A stretch of 64,000 bases of DNA, taken from assembly GCF_000832985.1 (NCBI RefSeq), contig NZ_CP009920.1, positions 4,334,501 to 4,398,500 on the forward strand, given 5' to 3'. The stretch is from Priestia megaterium NBRC 15308 = ATCC 14581. Its GTDB lineage: Bacteria; Bacillota; Bacilli; Bacillales; Bacillaceae_H. Below are positions 8,504-17,277 of this stretch, piece after piece. The position numbers and the translations under genes are program-made. Position 1 is the first letter of the stretch, and every line of letters begins with the position of its first letter. The notes beneath the pieces are model-generated. The model did not search any database and had not been told where the DNA came from. It saw nothing but the letters and a program-made list of their open reading frames with translations.

Positions 8504-9132
8504 TTATTTCTCTCTATTGATCTTTGGTGTACGCAAGAAGAAAGAGAGTAAAAGTGCAACCAGACCTAATAATGTAGCAAATAAGAATGCATCGTTAATG
8601 CCATCTATAGTCGAAGTTTTTATTGCTTTAGCATATAGCGACACAATACCGCTATTACCTAACTGACTAAGTTGACTACTAAAGAAATCATTGTTAGTTG
8701 TTAGTGTATTAGTGTAGTTTGAAAGATGTTCAGTAGTTTGCTGTGTCGTAATTGTAACGAGTAAAGCCGTACCAATTGAACCTGCAACTTGACGAATTGT
8801 ATTACTTAAAGCTGTACCGTGAGAAATTAAATGTTGAGGTAATTGGTTCATACCTGCAGTCATAATTAATGACATACCGAACAAACGTAAGATATAAATG
8901 CCTAAGATGTGGCTTTATGGAGTTCCACCAGTAAGTTTAGTGAATTCATATGTAGCATAAGAAGTAATTACAAGACCAACTATTGCTAATACACGAATAC
9001 CGTATTTATCATACAGTTTACCGGGGATAGGTCCCATTAAGCCCATAATTAATGCACCTGACCTGGCAATAATAGTAGATCTGTTTGAAGTGGCGTAAAG
9101 CCTCAAATGCTTTGTAGATAGATTGGCAACAG
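8504..9132 (-). pseudogene. Decayed DHA2-type (EmrB/QacA) multidrug MFS transporter, C-terminal half
   Basis: Translation pieces match the C-terminal half of 14-helix drug:H+ antiporters: LLPIYLQSI, GFTPLQTDLLLLPG, GALIMGLMGPIPGKLYDKYG and a last piece with NQLPQHLISHGTALSNTIRQVAGSIGTA. Three lesions separate them: TGA at 9103-9105 (after SI), a 5-bp tandem duplication ACCTG-ACCTG at 9056-9065 that shifts frame, and TAA at 8915-8917 before SHILGIYILR. Removing the 5 bp puts both stops in one frame. The N-terminal half is missing. Confidence 0.85.
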
Positions 9133-9366
9133 TTTTGAAATTATTTAGGATGAAACATAAAAAATTATAATCAGATTTGTTGAAAATCAACTCGAAAATT
9201 ATTAATGTAATTTTCTGAAACTTTTCTTCATGCTATAACGTATAGTAAGTATAGGGGATTTTAATTTAAATTCCTTTTTGCGGAAAAACGTTTAATATAC
9301 AGTCGGAGGATATATGCTGTATTACGCGACGCTAGGTGAACTAAAGAAGAAAAAGGGGGTATTAAA

Positions 9367-9564
9367 ATGACAATGTGGCTGTGGGCAGGCGGATGTATAG
9401 TTTTTTTGTTAGCAATGGGTTACATTGCAGATCGTGTAGCAATAAGGAGAAGCATTGAATTTAGTCCCGAGGATGGAATTAAAAATGCTACAGATGCAGA
9501 ACAAATATATGTGGAGAGCTATTTAAATGAAACAAAAAATACGAATAATAATATACCGCTTTAA
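9367..9564 (+). CDS. Small single-span membrane protein
   Basis: 65 aa with one N-terminal hydrophobic helix (MWLWAGGCIVFLLAMGYIA) and a polar acidic tail ending NNNIPL. RBS AAAGGGGG precedes ATG 9367. It shares a terminator with the convergent nucleotidyltransferase. No family recognised. Confidence 0.65.
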   Translation: MTMWLWAGGCIVFLLAMGYIADRVAIRRSIEFSPEDGIKNATDAEQIYVESYLNETKNTNNNIPL

Positions 9565-9579
9565 TAGAAATTATAAATA

Positions 9580-9624
9580 AAAGGCTTATCCGCCGCTACT
9601 TGCATTAGGGATAAGCCTTTTTGT
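9580..9624. terminator. Bidirectional terminator
   Basis: AAAGGCTTATC (9580-9590) pairs with GATAAGCCTTT (9610-9620), with T-run on the plus strand and A-rich flank on the left. Confidence 0.85.
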
Positions 9625-9631
9625 TTTATAC

Positions 9632-10417
9632 TTAGTTCCAAACTTCGTCTAAAGTATCTCTAAACAATTGATCTAATTCATATGTAGGGTCATCTAATTC
9701 TACGGATAAAGTTCTGACGTATTTGTCTAAACGGTCAATTTCTAAGTTTAAAAATTCATTAATAACATTGATGCATGGTTCTAAATCTAACTCATCACCA
9801 CTAATTTTACGCTTTAACAGCTTGCTAACCTCTTCTTTTAATTCTCCTTCTGGTAACAGTTTCTCTAAGAGAATAGAGAATTCTAATGGAGGAAATTCGT
9901 TATATTGCTCAATCCACTTAGCAGCTAACACAGGTCTTAAAACATAAAAATATTTTTTGATTTTTACTTCGTCACCTTGTAAATACTCTCGAAAGTTATT
10001 TCTAGCCATATTTAAATAGTGGTATATACAAGAAGTAGGAGTAAAGATGTTAGAATGTAGTTCTTTCATTTTATCAAATGTTGAATACGCCTTGTAATAT
10101 ACAATGTTTGATTGCATCCATTCTAGTAAGGGCGGGTTTGATTTTCTAAAAAGTTTTAATGTCTTGGTTAAGTCCCAGCCGCTAACATCTAATAGGCCAT
10201 TAATAGGTAGCTCTATTACATCTCGCTTTTTACCTACACCCATTGGATCAATGCTTAAATATTTATTCCTCTTATGAATATAAATAAATCTAACATCATA
10301 ATCACTATCTTTAGATGGAAAGTCCCACGCTCTACTTCCAGATTCACAAGCGTATAATACTTTTACGTCGTAATCTTCTTCAACTTTCTTTAAAGCTGCA
10401 ACGATTGTTTCTCTCAT
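9632..10417 (-). CDS. YcgL/RlaP-type nucleotidyltransferase
   Basis: 261 aa. The polymerase-beta-like nucleotidyltransferase core shows GSRAWDF (about 28-34) and the metal-binding D-x-D in DSDYDVRF (about 38-45). The rest (SGWDLTKTLKLFRKSNPPLLEWMQS) matches the YcgL/DUF4111-like group PF10127, some members of which are linked to RNA repair. Cytoplasmic; substrate unknown. No operon partner. Confidence 0.8.
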   Translation of the reverse strand: MRETIVAALKKVEEDYDVKVLYACESGSRAWDFPSKDSDYDVRFIYIHKRNKYLSIDPMGVGKKRDVIELPINGLLDVSGWDLTKTLKLFRKSNPPLLEWMQSNIVYYKAYSTFDKMKELHSNIFTPTSCIYHYLNMARNNFREYLQGDEVKIKKYFYVLRPVLAAKWIEQYNEFPPLEFSILLEKLLPEGELKEEVSKLLKRKISGDELDLEPCINVINEFLNLEIDRLDKYVRTLSVELDDPTYELDQLFRDTLDEVWN

Positions 10418-10569
10418 AACCCAACCTCATTTTCTTTTAATGCTTTCTATATACAAAAGCTATTACTATTTCTCCTATTATATTTCATAATGGATGGAAA
10501 ATGGTAAATAAAAGAAGCTTCCCTTAGGCCTCTAAAAATCTACGAAAATATAGAGAGTAAAAAATTATA

Positions 10570-11040
10570 TCACTCAAAAAGCACTACATCCAATCCGTTT
10601 CTGCGGTAACAGGTTAGAAGCGTATACAGTTCTGCACGGTGATGGTATAAATGAGACTGAATTTCAAGCAGCCACTCAAAACATGTATATGTGCATCCCC
10701 AATAGGATGTCTGCAGTGAAAATAGCTTTTGTTCGTCAAAAGAAGAGTAAACTGCTTTTAGCTGATTGAAGCCCTCTACTAAAGCTGCTTTGAGTTCAAG
10801 CTTTGTATAAGCTGGATGTTGCAAATAAAAGTCATTCATTTTAGCTGCAGAGTAGCCTAAGGAAATATAATAGTCTGCACTGCAAATGAGACATAAATGC
10901 TGCAGCAGCTCTTGAATAGACCGCTTGTGAGGGAGGGGACGATAAGCAAGCTCTTCTTCTGTAACGTCATTAATGATTGCGGTTAGAGAATGGATGTTAA
11001 CGTTTATTTGATTAAACACCATCTCACAGTACGAATTCAT
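10570..11040 (-). CDS. DinB-family four-helix protein
   Basis: 156 aa. The DinB-like fold is indicated by the N-terminal helix, LLQHLC near residue 47 and the C-terminal HLYHHRAELYTLL, which provide the conserved metal-binding histidines. Many DinB-like proteins are thiol-dependent (bacillithiol or mycothiol) transferases; that role is only possible here. It starts 15 bp after the stop of the upstream gene (11056-11373), so the two are probably one transcript. Confidence 0.78.
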   Translation of the reverse strand: MNSYCEMVFNQINVNIHSLTAIINDVTEEELAYRPLPHKRSIQELLQHLCLICSADYYISLGYSAAKMNDFYLQHPAYTKLELKAALVEGFNQLKAVYSSFDEQKLFSLQTSYWGCTYTCFEWLLEIQSHLYHHRAELYTLLTCYRRNGLDVVLFE

Positions 11041-11055
11041 GCATTCACATCCTTT

Positions 11056-11373
11056 TTATTCAAATAAATACCGCATTTTTTGATTCAGCCAGTACTCTGA
11101 TTTTTCATTGTTATCGAGCTTGATATAGCAATCGACAATTTCATCATAAATGAATTCCTTTTCTTCTACTAAATCAATAAATTTAATGAGTAAAAATACG
11201 GATTTTGAAACTTTTCCATTCTCACAAAGCCATTCTTTCATCCAGATTAATAAGTCAAGAAGAATAATCTCTATTTTTACTCGGATATCAAGGAACCAAT
11301 CGTCATAAATCGTTGTTAAATAATGAGGAACTAATTGGTGCAGTCGCCGTATGCAGAAAAGGCATAAAAACAA
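11056..11373 (-). CDS. Hypothetical helical protein, BTAD/TPR-like
   Basis: 105 aa with AGGAGG well spaced before ATG 11373. Helical throughout. The pattern DWFLDIRVKIEIILLDLLIWMKEW...SKSVFLLIKFIDL...EFIYDEIVDCYIKL loosely resembles the bacterial transcriptional activator (BTAD/TPR) domain of SARP regulators, without a DNA-binding part, so it may be a fragment of a larger regulator. This resemblance is weak. It is probably cotranscribed with the DinB gene and divergent from sinI. Confidence 0.5.
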   Translation of the reverse strand: MFLCLFCIRRLHQLVPHYLTTIYDDWFLDIRVKIEIILLDLLIWMKEWLCENGKVSKSVFLLIKFIDLVEEKEFIYDEIVDCYIKLDNNEKSEYWLNQKMRYLFE

Positions 11374-11587
11374 TCCTCCTAGTGTCTAACTGTAGCGTTT
11401 GTGTAAAGGTAAAATTATTATGATAAGAATAGACAAAAAATGGGTGCTTTTTAGTAATTTAAAAATGTCTAATGTTCTAGTAATATCCATTATACTGTAA
11501 AACCATAGTGAGAAATAAGGGAGAATGCCCAAAAACAGAAAAAAGAAAACGTTATCAATTTCGAAAAAAGAAGAAAGGAGGAGAATT

Positions 11588-11713
11588 ATGAATTTTAAAG
11601 ACGAAAATACGTTAGACTTAGAATGGGTTATGCTCATAATGGAAGCAAAACAAACAGGTATAAGCATCGAGGAAGTTAGACAATTTTTACAAAGTATTAG
11701 CTCAAATTCTTAG
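11588..11713 (+). CDS. sinI: SinI-type antirepressor
   Basis: 41 aa from ATG 11588 with RBS AAAGGAGGAG. LDLEWVMLIMEAKQTGISIEEVRQFL is the SinI dimerisation region that binds SinR and disables it, favouring biofilm matrix expression. A longer frame from 11525 lacks an RBS. It sits upstream of sinR as in B. subtilis. A TTTCGAA resembling a Spo0A box (TGTCGAA) lies at 11559-11565, close to the start codon; its significance is doubtful. Confidence 0.9.
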   Translation: MNFKDENTLDLEWVMLIMEAKQTGISIEEVRQFLQSISSNS

Positions 11714-11895
11714 CCGATACACTAGTAAGGAAATAAAGAATTCTCTGAGCATAGATAACCTTTATAGCGAGTCTCAAGCTATGTCCACTAGATGTATAAT
11801 CATCCCTTTACAGTAAGAACGTTTATTTATAATGCACGGTAAAGTGAAATTATGGTATTATTATCGGTAAGTAAGCATTAGTAAGGGTGATTAAA

Positions 11896-12231
11896 ATGAC
11901 AATTGGCCAACGTATTCGAGATCTCAGAACGAAACAGGGAATATCGCTAACAGAACTTGCAAACCGAGCGGGTGTTGCTAAATCGTACATATCTTCAGTA
12001 GAAAGAGGAATTCAGCTCAACCCATCTATTCAATTTCTAAACAAAATTTCTACCTCATTGAACGTGAGTATTGATAGATTGATTCATGAGCCTATGGATA
12101 AATCTGAATCGTTGGATATTGATGATGAGTGGCTTGAGTTAGCAAAAGAAGCAGCGGAGTCAGGAATAAGCAAAGAGCAGTTTAAACAATTTCTTGAATT
12201 TCAAAAATGGCAGCGGGCAAAGCAAGATTAA
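11896..12231 (+). CDS. sinR: SinR-type master regulator of biofilm formation
   Basis: 111 aa from ATG 11896 (GTG at 11887 is in frame but is part of the RBS AAGGGTG). N-terminal XRE helix-turn-helix TIGQRIRDLRTKQGISLTELANRAGVAKSY (I give this in part: ELANRAGVAKSYISSVERG) and the C-terminal SinI-binding region DEWLELAKEAAESGISKEQFKQFLEFQKW. Length equals B. subtilis SinR. The 182-bp gap after sinI probably holds a separate promoter. SinR represses matrix operons until sequestered by SinI. Confidence 0.93.
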   Translation: MTIGQRIRDLRTKQGISLTELANRAGVAKSYISSVERGIQLNPSIQFLNKISTSLNVSIDRLIHEPMDKSESLDIDDEWLELAKEAAESGISKEQFKQFLEFQKWQRAKQD

Positions 12232-12292
12232 CTTCGCGGAGTATACATAAAAGAGAACTTACATAGAATAACTGCTAAAAAATCATGATTGC

Positions 12293-12332
12293 AAAAAAGA
12301 GATTCCATTTATCTATGGAATCTCTTTTTTTA
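12293..12332. terminator. Bidirectional terminator between sinR and the monooxygenase
   Basis: AAGAGATTCCAT (12297-12308) pairs with ATGGAATCTCTT (12315-12326), with A-run before and T-run after. Confidence 0.88.
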
Positions 12333-12335
12333 GGC

Positions 12336-13424
12336 TTAAGAAGAAATAAAATGGGACGAGAATTCTTTTTCTCGCTGAAACTGAATACGTTCAAGAGTTA
12401 TTAATTTAGGCTTTCTTTTCTGTTCAAACTGTCTCAATGTTTCTGAAATTTCTTTGTTTTGATAAAAAACTTGATGCAGTAAGTCAGACAGTAAGTCAGC
12501 ATCTTTTAATGACTCGTTTAATCCAAAAGCACCAGTAGGAGTCATCGTATGAGCAGCATCCCCTAATAATAACAGGTGATGCTTTGACCATACTTCGCTT
12601 ATGCTGCTTTGCACAGAAAGAAGCGTAAAGTCTGACCACGACGTAATAAACCTTTCTATTGAAAGGTTTAAGCTAGGGAAAGCGTCTATTAAACGCTGAA
12701 TAAACGGTCTAAACGATTGTTTTCGAAGAGCAGGATAGCTGCCTTTTTCAATATTCCATCCGATTTGAACAAAGCCTTTTGCTTGAGAAAAAAGCGCCAC
12801 CTGCTGCTGCTTCACAAGTGCAAATTTAATAGAAGGCTCCCAATTGGCAGGTGCAGGAATTTTCGCCCAAAGCAAATCGTATCCATGATTGTGGATATTG
12901 TTTTTTATGTGCGCGAGTTTGCGAACAGTTGAATATCGACCATCTGCTCCAATAATGATTTTACTTTCAACTATTATTTCGCCCCGGCCTTTTTGCTGAG
13001 CTTTTATTCCAGTATATTGGCCTTTTTCATTCTGCATTAGCTCTGTTACTTTTGTGCCCAGCATAAGCTTGTAGGAGGGGTGGATGCTTGCTTGGCTATT
13101 TATAGACTGAAGGAGATGCTGCTGTGGAACATGAATTCCTGCATGTCCAAGTTCAGATTCTATCGTTTTGAATACATGTCCATCCTTCCAGTATTCGACC
13201 CTAGACATTCGAAGGAGGCCTAAGCTTTCAATTTCTTCAAATATATGATGTTTCTTAAGAATCATTTCTCCATCTTCATTTAAATGTTCGCCTCGAAATT
13301 CTTTTCCAAGCTCATCAGATCTCTCTATCAGTATAGTTGATATATTTTGTTTAGCCAGTAGATAGGCCAGTAGAGCACCGCCTGGTCCGGCTCCTATTAT
13401 ACACACATCTGTTTGATAGTTCAT
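12336..13424 (-). CDS. FAD-dependent aromatic-type monooxygenase (PHBH fold)
   Basis: 362 aa from ATG 13424 (RBS AAGGTG). The three group A flavoprotein monooxygenase motifs are present: dinucleotide-binding IIGAGPGGALLAYLLA near residue 8, IIGADGRYSTVR near 155, and LLLGDAAHTMTPTGAFGLNESLKDA near 280. The family hydroxylates aromatic or polyketide-type substrates using NAD(P)H and O2. A strong promoter and overlapping palindrome lie upstream (13472-13500), so expression is probably regulated. Substrate unknown. Confidence 0.85.
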   Translation of the reverse strand: MNYQTDVCIIGAGPGGALLAYLLAKQNISTILIERSDELGKEFRGEHLNEDGEMILKKHHIFEEIESLGLLRMSRVEYWKDGHVFKTIESELGHAGIHVPQQHLLQSINSQASIHPSYKLMLGTKVTELMQNEKGQYTGIKAQQKGRGEIIVESKIIIGADGRYSTVRKLAHIKNNIHNHGYDLLWAKIPAPANWEPSIKFALVKQQQVALFSQAKGFVQIGWNIEKGSYPALRKQSFRPFIQRLIDAFPSLNLSIERFITSWSDFTLLSVQSSISEVWSKHHLLLLGDAAHTMTPTGAFGLNESLKDADLLSDLLHQVFYQNKEISETLRQFEQKRKPKLITLERIQFQREKEFSSHFISS

Positions 13425-13471
13425 TTTCTTCACCTTGTTTGTTATATGCAATTAAGTTACTTTTGGTAAGT

Positions 13472-13500
13472 ATATTAACTTTTATAAATGTTAATGTCAA
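13472..13500 (-). promoter_or_regulatory. Sigma-A promoter with overlapping palindromic operator
   Basis: On the minus strand TTGACA (13495-13500), a 17-bp spacer and TAATAT (13472-13477). An inverted repeat ATTAAC (13474-13479) / GTTAAT (13490-13495) with 10-bp spacing lies across it, suggesting a repressor site for the monooxygenase gene. Confidence 0.7.
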
Positions 13501-13755
13501 CTTTTTTATAGCTTTTCTTCTATGAAATTCGCTCTTTGGACAAAACACAAATAAGGTTCTACATAATCAAAGTCAAAGGTTAAGTTTTATGGTAAACTAA
13601 AATACACAAATTATTTTGAATAATTTGTATAAAAAGGTGAAATTTCAAAATTGTTGAGAAAAAGCACGGTTGGAAAGCTGCAGGATTTTTAGCAAGAAGA
13701 GTAGAGATTGTTCCTGAAAATTCTAGCAAACTCCAATTTCGACTGGAGGATGATT

Positions 13756-14151
13756 ATGACAAAAGTAGAACATTATATTCAAACATTGGGTAACAGTGCA
13801 GATTTGCTAACAAAAAGGCAGACAAGCATTTACTTCGAAAAACTTTCAAACACCTTTCCTTTTTTAACAATCATGCAAATTAATTGGAGAAAAGTATTAA
13901 TTAAAAAGTCCACCCGGCATATTGAAGAAATCAAAAAATGGCTTCAAGAGATGAATATAAATGAACATCAGGTTGTTTTATTCTGGAAACGAGCAACTAA
14001 AGCTGTAAGCGTCGATTTAGCTCAGGCTTTACTGTTTTTTCAACAAACAGCTGATCTGACCGAAGAAGCATTTATTTACTGTCCGTCTGTTGACTATGTA
14101 ATTGAGTATTTTAAAGACGGTAAAATGATGATTGGTTTAGCAGCACGTTAA
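13756..14151 (+). CDS. Hypothetical 131-aa protein
   Basis: From ATG 13756 with GGAGG 6 bases upstream; an in-frame ATG at 13708 has no RBS. Mixed helical sequence (KSTRHIEEIKKWLQEMNINEHQVVLFWKRATKAVSVDL, shown in part) with no signal peptide or membrane span. No family recognised. Terminator follows. Confidence 0.65.
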   Translation: MTKVEHYIQTLGNSADLLTKRQTSIYFEKLSNTFPFLTIMQINWRKVLIKKSTRHIEEIKKWLQEMNINEHQVVLFWKRATKAVSVDLAQALLFFQQTADLTEEAFIYCPSVDYVIEYFKDGKMMIGLAAR

Positions 14152-14161
14152 TTAAAAGGAA

Positions 14162-14209
14162 AAAAAGCTGAGGGAGGAGGCAAATTAGAACTTCTTCACT
14201 CAGCTTTTT
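14162..14209 (+). terminator. Terminator after the 131-aa gene
   Basis: AAAAAGCTGAG at 14162 pairs with CTCAGCTTTTT near 14199-14209, with a long loop. Confidence 0.7.
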
Positions 14210-14292
14210 ATGCATATAAAATCTAAAAAATACGAAACATAACGTTATTTACAACATAAATTACCTTCTCTTTATAATTAGTGGGAAAAGTA

Positions 14293-14343
14293 TTGACATT
14301 TTCCATAAAACAAATATAATTAACATTAATCATATTGTTAATT
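14293..14343 (+). promoter_or_regulatory. nrtR promoter and NrtR-type operator
   Basis: TTGACA (14293-14298), 16 bp, TATAAT (14315-14320). The palindrome AATTAACA (14318-14325), 10 bp, TGTTAATT (14336-14343) overlaps the -10. The same half-sites with the same spacing recur before pncA. Confidence 0.8.
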
Positions 14344-14372
14344 GTAAAAAGAGCGATCAGGAGAAATGATGA

Positions 14373-15149
14373 ATGTCGAACAATAAAGCAATGACGAATC
14401 AAACGAAAAAAGAATACCCTAAACCCTATGGCTATACGTCAGATATTGCTGTATTTACGATTGTGACGGAAGAAAAAGAACCATACAAACCACCTAAAAT
14501 GAGTTTGAAATTAATGCTTATCCAACGAGCAATGGTGAATGCAGAGGGAGAAAAGAACAGCGAAGCAGGAAAGTGGGCGCTTCCCGGCGGATTTGTCCAT
14601 CCTAATGAATCAGCTTTTGAAGCGGCTAAAAGAGAGCTCGAAGAAGAAACGGGCGTAAAGGATATTCATTTAAAACACTATGGTGTCTATGATGAGCCTG
14701 GCAGGGACGATAGAGGATGGGTCATTACAAACGCACATTATGCAATCGTTCCAGAAGATAGTCTAATAAAGCGAAAAGCGAATGATGATGCTGCTCGAGT
14801 TGAATTGTTTAAAATAGATGAAATCTTTTCATTGCCTTTAGCTTTTGATCATGAAATCATCATTCGAGATGCAATCAAGGAAATTAAGAAAGATTTATTG
14901 CAAACGACCATTGCCCAGAAATTTCTGCCTTCTCAGTTTACATACTCTGAGCTGCAGGCTGTGCTGCTTACCGTAACGGATGATGCAGCGATTAAAAGTG
15001 ATCAGGCCTTTGCACGAAAAATAAGAATGCTGCCATTTATTGAAGAAGTAGACGGAAAAACAACGACGAGAACGTCTAAAAAACCAACAAAGCTCTACCG
15101 GTTTGTTGAAATGAATGTGATGAAGCCAATCTATACAGCACGCTATTAA
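14373..15149 (+). CDS. nrtR: NrtR-type Nudix regulator of NAD metabolism
   Basis: 258 aa: N-terminal Nudix domain (about 20-160) with an intact Nudix box, GFVHPNE then REL EEETGV (residues 73-95), and a C-terminal winged helix (about 170-258; FTYSELQAVLLTVTDDAAIKS). This is the NrtR layout; NrtR represses NAD genes and is released by ADP-ribose. It precedes pncA-pncB-nadD-nadE, and identical palindromes lie at its own promoter and before pncA. Because the box is intact, residual ADP-ribose hydrolysis is possible. Confidence 0.87.
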   Translation: MSNNKAMTNQTKKEYPKPYGYTSDIAVFTIVTEEKEPYKPPKMSLKLMLIQRAMVNAEGEKNSEAGKWALPGGFVHPNESAFEAAKRELEEETGVKDIHLKHYGVYDEPGRDDRGWVITNAHYAIVPEDSLIKRKANDDAARVELFKIDEIFSLPLAFDHEIIIRDAIKEIKKDLLQTTIAQKFLPSQFTYSELQAVLLTVTDDAAIKSDQAFARKIRMLPFIEEVDGKTTTRTSKKPTKLYRFVEMNVMKPIYTARY

Positions 15150-15171
15150 AAGAAAAACTTTCAATTCAAAT

Positions 15172-15197
15172 AATTAACAATATGTTAACTGTTAATT
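15172..15197 (+). promoter_or_regulatory. NrtR-type operator upstream of pncA
   Basis: AATTAACA (15172-15179), 10 bp, TGTTAATT (15190-15197): exactly the half-sites and spacing of the site before nrtR. Confidence 0.78.
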
Positions 15198-15220
15198 TTT
15201 ACATATGAGGGGGAAACATA

Positions 15221-15769
15221 ATGAAAAAAGCACTGATTAACATCGATTATACAAATGATTTTGTAGCTGAAAACGGAGCTTTGACATGCGGAGAACCAGG
15301 GCAACAAATTGAAACATTCATAAGCGATATTACGCGTCAATTTATTGAGCAAAACGAGTATGTGGTGTTCGCCATTGATTTTCATAAAGAAAATGATTCC
15401 TTGCATCCAGAATCAGCGCTGTTTCCGCCTCATAATGTTGAAGGCTCTGCAGGAAGAGAGCTATACGGAAAGTTAAATGATTTATATAATGTGTATCAAT
15501 CACAGGCAAATGTAGAATGGATGAATAAAACGAGATACAGCGCATTTGCTGGAACGGATCTGGAGATTAAACTGAGAGAAAGACAAATTACCGATGTCTA
15601 CTTAGCAGGTGTATGTACGGATATTTGTGTACTTCATACAGCAGTAGATGCCTATAATAAAGGATTTGCTATTTATATTTATGAAAAAGCCGTAGCAAGC
15701 TTTAATCAAAAAGGCCATGAGTGGGCGCTCGAACACTTTAAATCTTGCCTCGGAGCAGAAATTATTTAA
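15221..15769 (+). CDS. pncA: Nicotinamidase (isochorismatase family)
   Basis: 182 aa. Hydrolyses nicotinamide to nicotinic acid, the first step of NAD salvage. The catalytic triad is visible: Asp9 (INIDYTNDF), Lys103 (MNKTRYSAF) and Cys136 (GVCTDICV); metal ligands Asp53 and His55 (AIDFH) and His71 follow the PncA pattern. RBS GAGGGGG precedes ATG 15221. First of four contiguous NAD genes. Confidence 0.92.
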   Translation: MKKALINIDYTNDFVAENGALTCGEPGQQIETFISDITRQFIEQNEYVVFAIDFHKENDSLHPESALFPPHNVEGSAGRELYGKLNDLYNVYQSQANVEWMNKTRYSAFAGTDLEIKLRERQITDVYLAGVCTDICVLHTAVDAYNKGFAIYIYEKAVASFNQKGHEWALEHFKSCLGAEII

Positions 15770-15792
15770 GGACATAAAAGTGGAGGAAATCA

Positions 15793-17262
15793 ATGAATAT
15801 GTTTACAGATGACAGCGTAATGCTACACACCGATTTATATCAAATTAATATGGGAGAAACGTACTGGGAAGATAATATTCATCAAAAGAAGGCTGTTTTT
15901 GAAGTTTTCTTCCGCAAACTTCCTTTTGGAAATGGTTATGCTGTTTTCGCTGGATTAGAAAGAATTATTGAATATATTAAAGCATTTAAATTTAGCGAAT
16001 CAGATTTAACCTACTTGCACGAAGAATTAGGTTTTAAAGAAGATTATTTAGCTTACTTAAAAGACCTTACGTTTACTGGAACAATTCGATGTATGCGTGA
16101 AGGTGAGCTTGTATTTCATAATGAACCAATTTTACGTGTAGAAGCACCATTAATTGAAGCTCAGCTTGTAGAAACAGCGATTTTAAATATTGTGAATTAC
16201 CAAACGCTGATTGCAACAAAAGCAGCTCGAATCAAACATGTAGTAGGAGATCAAGTGGCAATGGAATTTGGAACACGACGCGCTCAAGAAATGGACGCTG
16301 CCATTTGGGGAACAAGAGCAGCCTATATTGGCGGATTTAGTGCTACTTCTAACGTGCGAGCAGGAAAGAAATTTGGAATTCCAGTGGCAGGAACGCATGC
16401 TCATGCGATGGTGCAAGCTTATAAAGACGAATACATTGCATTTCATAAATATGCTCGTCGCCATAAAAACTGCGTGTTTCTAGTTGATACGTACGATACG
16501 TTAAAATCAGGAGTTCCTAACGCCATTAAAGTAGCAAAAGAATTAGGCGATAAAATTAATTTTACAGCGATTCGCTTAGACAGCGGCGATTTAACATATT
16601 TGTCTAAAAAAGCTCGTCAAATGTTAGATGAAGCAGGGTTTACAGAGACAAAAATTGTTGCTTCCAACGATTTAGATGAAGATACGATTATGCATTTAAA
16701 GTCGCAAGGGGCACAAATAGACATGTGGGGGATTGGTACTAAGCTCATTACTGCATATGATCAGCCCGCGCTTGGTGCAGTGTATAAACTCGTTTCTATT
16801 GAAGGAGAAAATGGCGAGATGATGGATACGATTAAAATTAGCGCAAATCCTGAAAAAGTGAGTACACCAGGATTAAAGCGTGTATATCGTATTATTAATA
16901 ATTTGAATGGGAAATCTGAAGGGGATTATATCACGATGGAAGACGAAGATCCTCAAAGCGAAGAACGTTTAAAAATGTTCCATCCTGTTCATACGTTTAT
17001 CAGTAAATTCGTCACAAATTTTGAAGCAAAAGAACTCCATCATGATATCTTTGTGAACGGAGAGCTTGTGTATGAAACAGAAGAACTTCAGGAAATTCAG
17101 CAGTACGTAAAAGATAATTTAGAGCTGCTTTGGGATGAATATAAGCGCACGCGCAATCCTGAAGAATATCCAGTAGATTTAAGCGAAAAATGTTGGGAAA
17201 ATAAAACGCGTCAAATTGCGTACGTAAAACAAAAAGTAGCAGAAGCCCTAAATAAAAAATAG
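15793..17262 (+). CDS. pncB: Nicotinate phosphoribosyltransferase
   Basis: 489 aa, the usual length. Makes nicotinate mononucleotide from nicotinate, PRPP and ATP. Family motifs include HTDLYQINMGETYW at the N-terminus, EFGTRRAQEMDAA near 158-170, the phosphorylated-histidine region AGTHAHAMVQAY and IRLDSGDL. RBS GTGGAGG precedes ATG 15793, 23 bp after pncA. Confidence 0.95.
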   Translation: MNMFTDDSVMLHTDLYQINMGETYWEDNIHQKKAVFEVFFRKLPFGNGYAVFAGLERIIEYIKAFKFSESDLTYLHEELGFKEDYLAYLKDLTFTGTIRCMREGELVFHNEPILRVEAPLIEAQLVETAILNIVNYQTLIATKAARIKHVVGDQVAMEFGTRRAQEMDAAIWGTRAAYIGGFSATSNVRAGKKFGIPVAGTHAHAMVQAYKDEYIAFHKYARRHKNCVFLVDTYDTLKSGVPNAIKVAKELGDKINFTAIRLDSGDLTYLSKKARQMLDEAGFTETKIVASNDLDEDTIMHLKSQGAQIDMWGIGTKLITAYDQPALGAVYKLVSIEGENGEMMDTIKISANPEKVSTPGLKRVYRIINNLNGKSEGDYITMEDEDPQSEERLKMFHPVHTFISKFVTNFEAKELHHDIFVNGELVYETEELQEIQQYVKDNLELLWDEYKRTRNPEEYPVDLSEKCWENKTRQIAYVKQKVAEALNKK

Positions 17263-17277
17263 TAGGGAGCTGGAGAC

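Noticed and set aside
8915-9190. Separate 91-aa gene
   Set aside because: Only its last part matches a transporter; the beginning is out of frame sequence created by the 5-bp duplication.
11386-11667. Reverse-strand 93-aa frame opposite sinI
   Set aside because: Overlaps well-supported sinI, no RBS, unspecific hydrophobic sequence.
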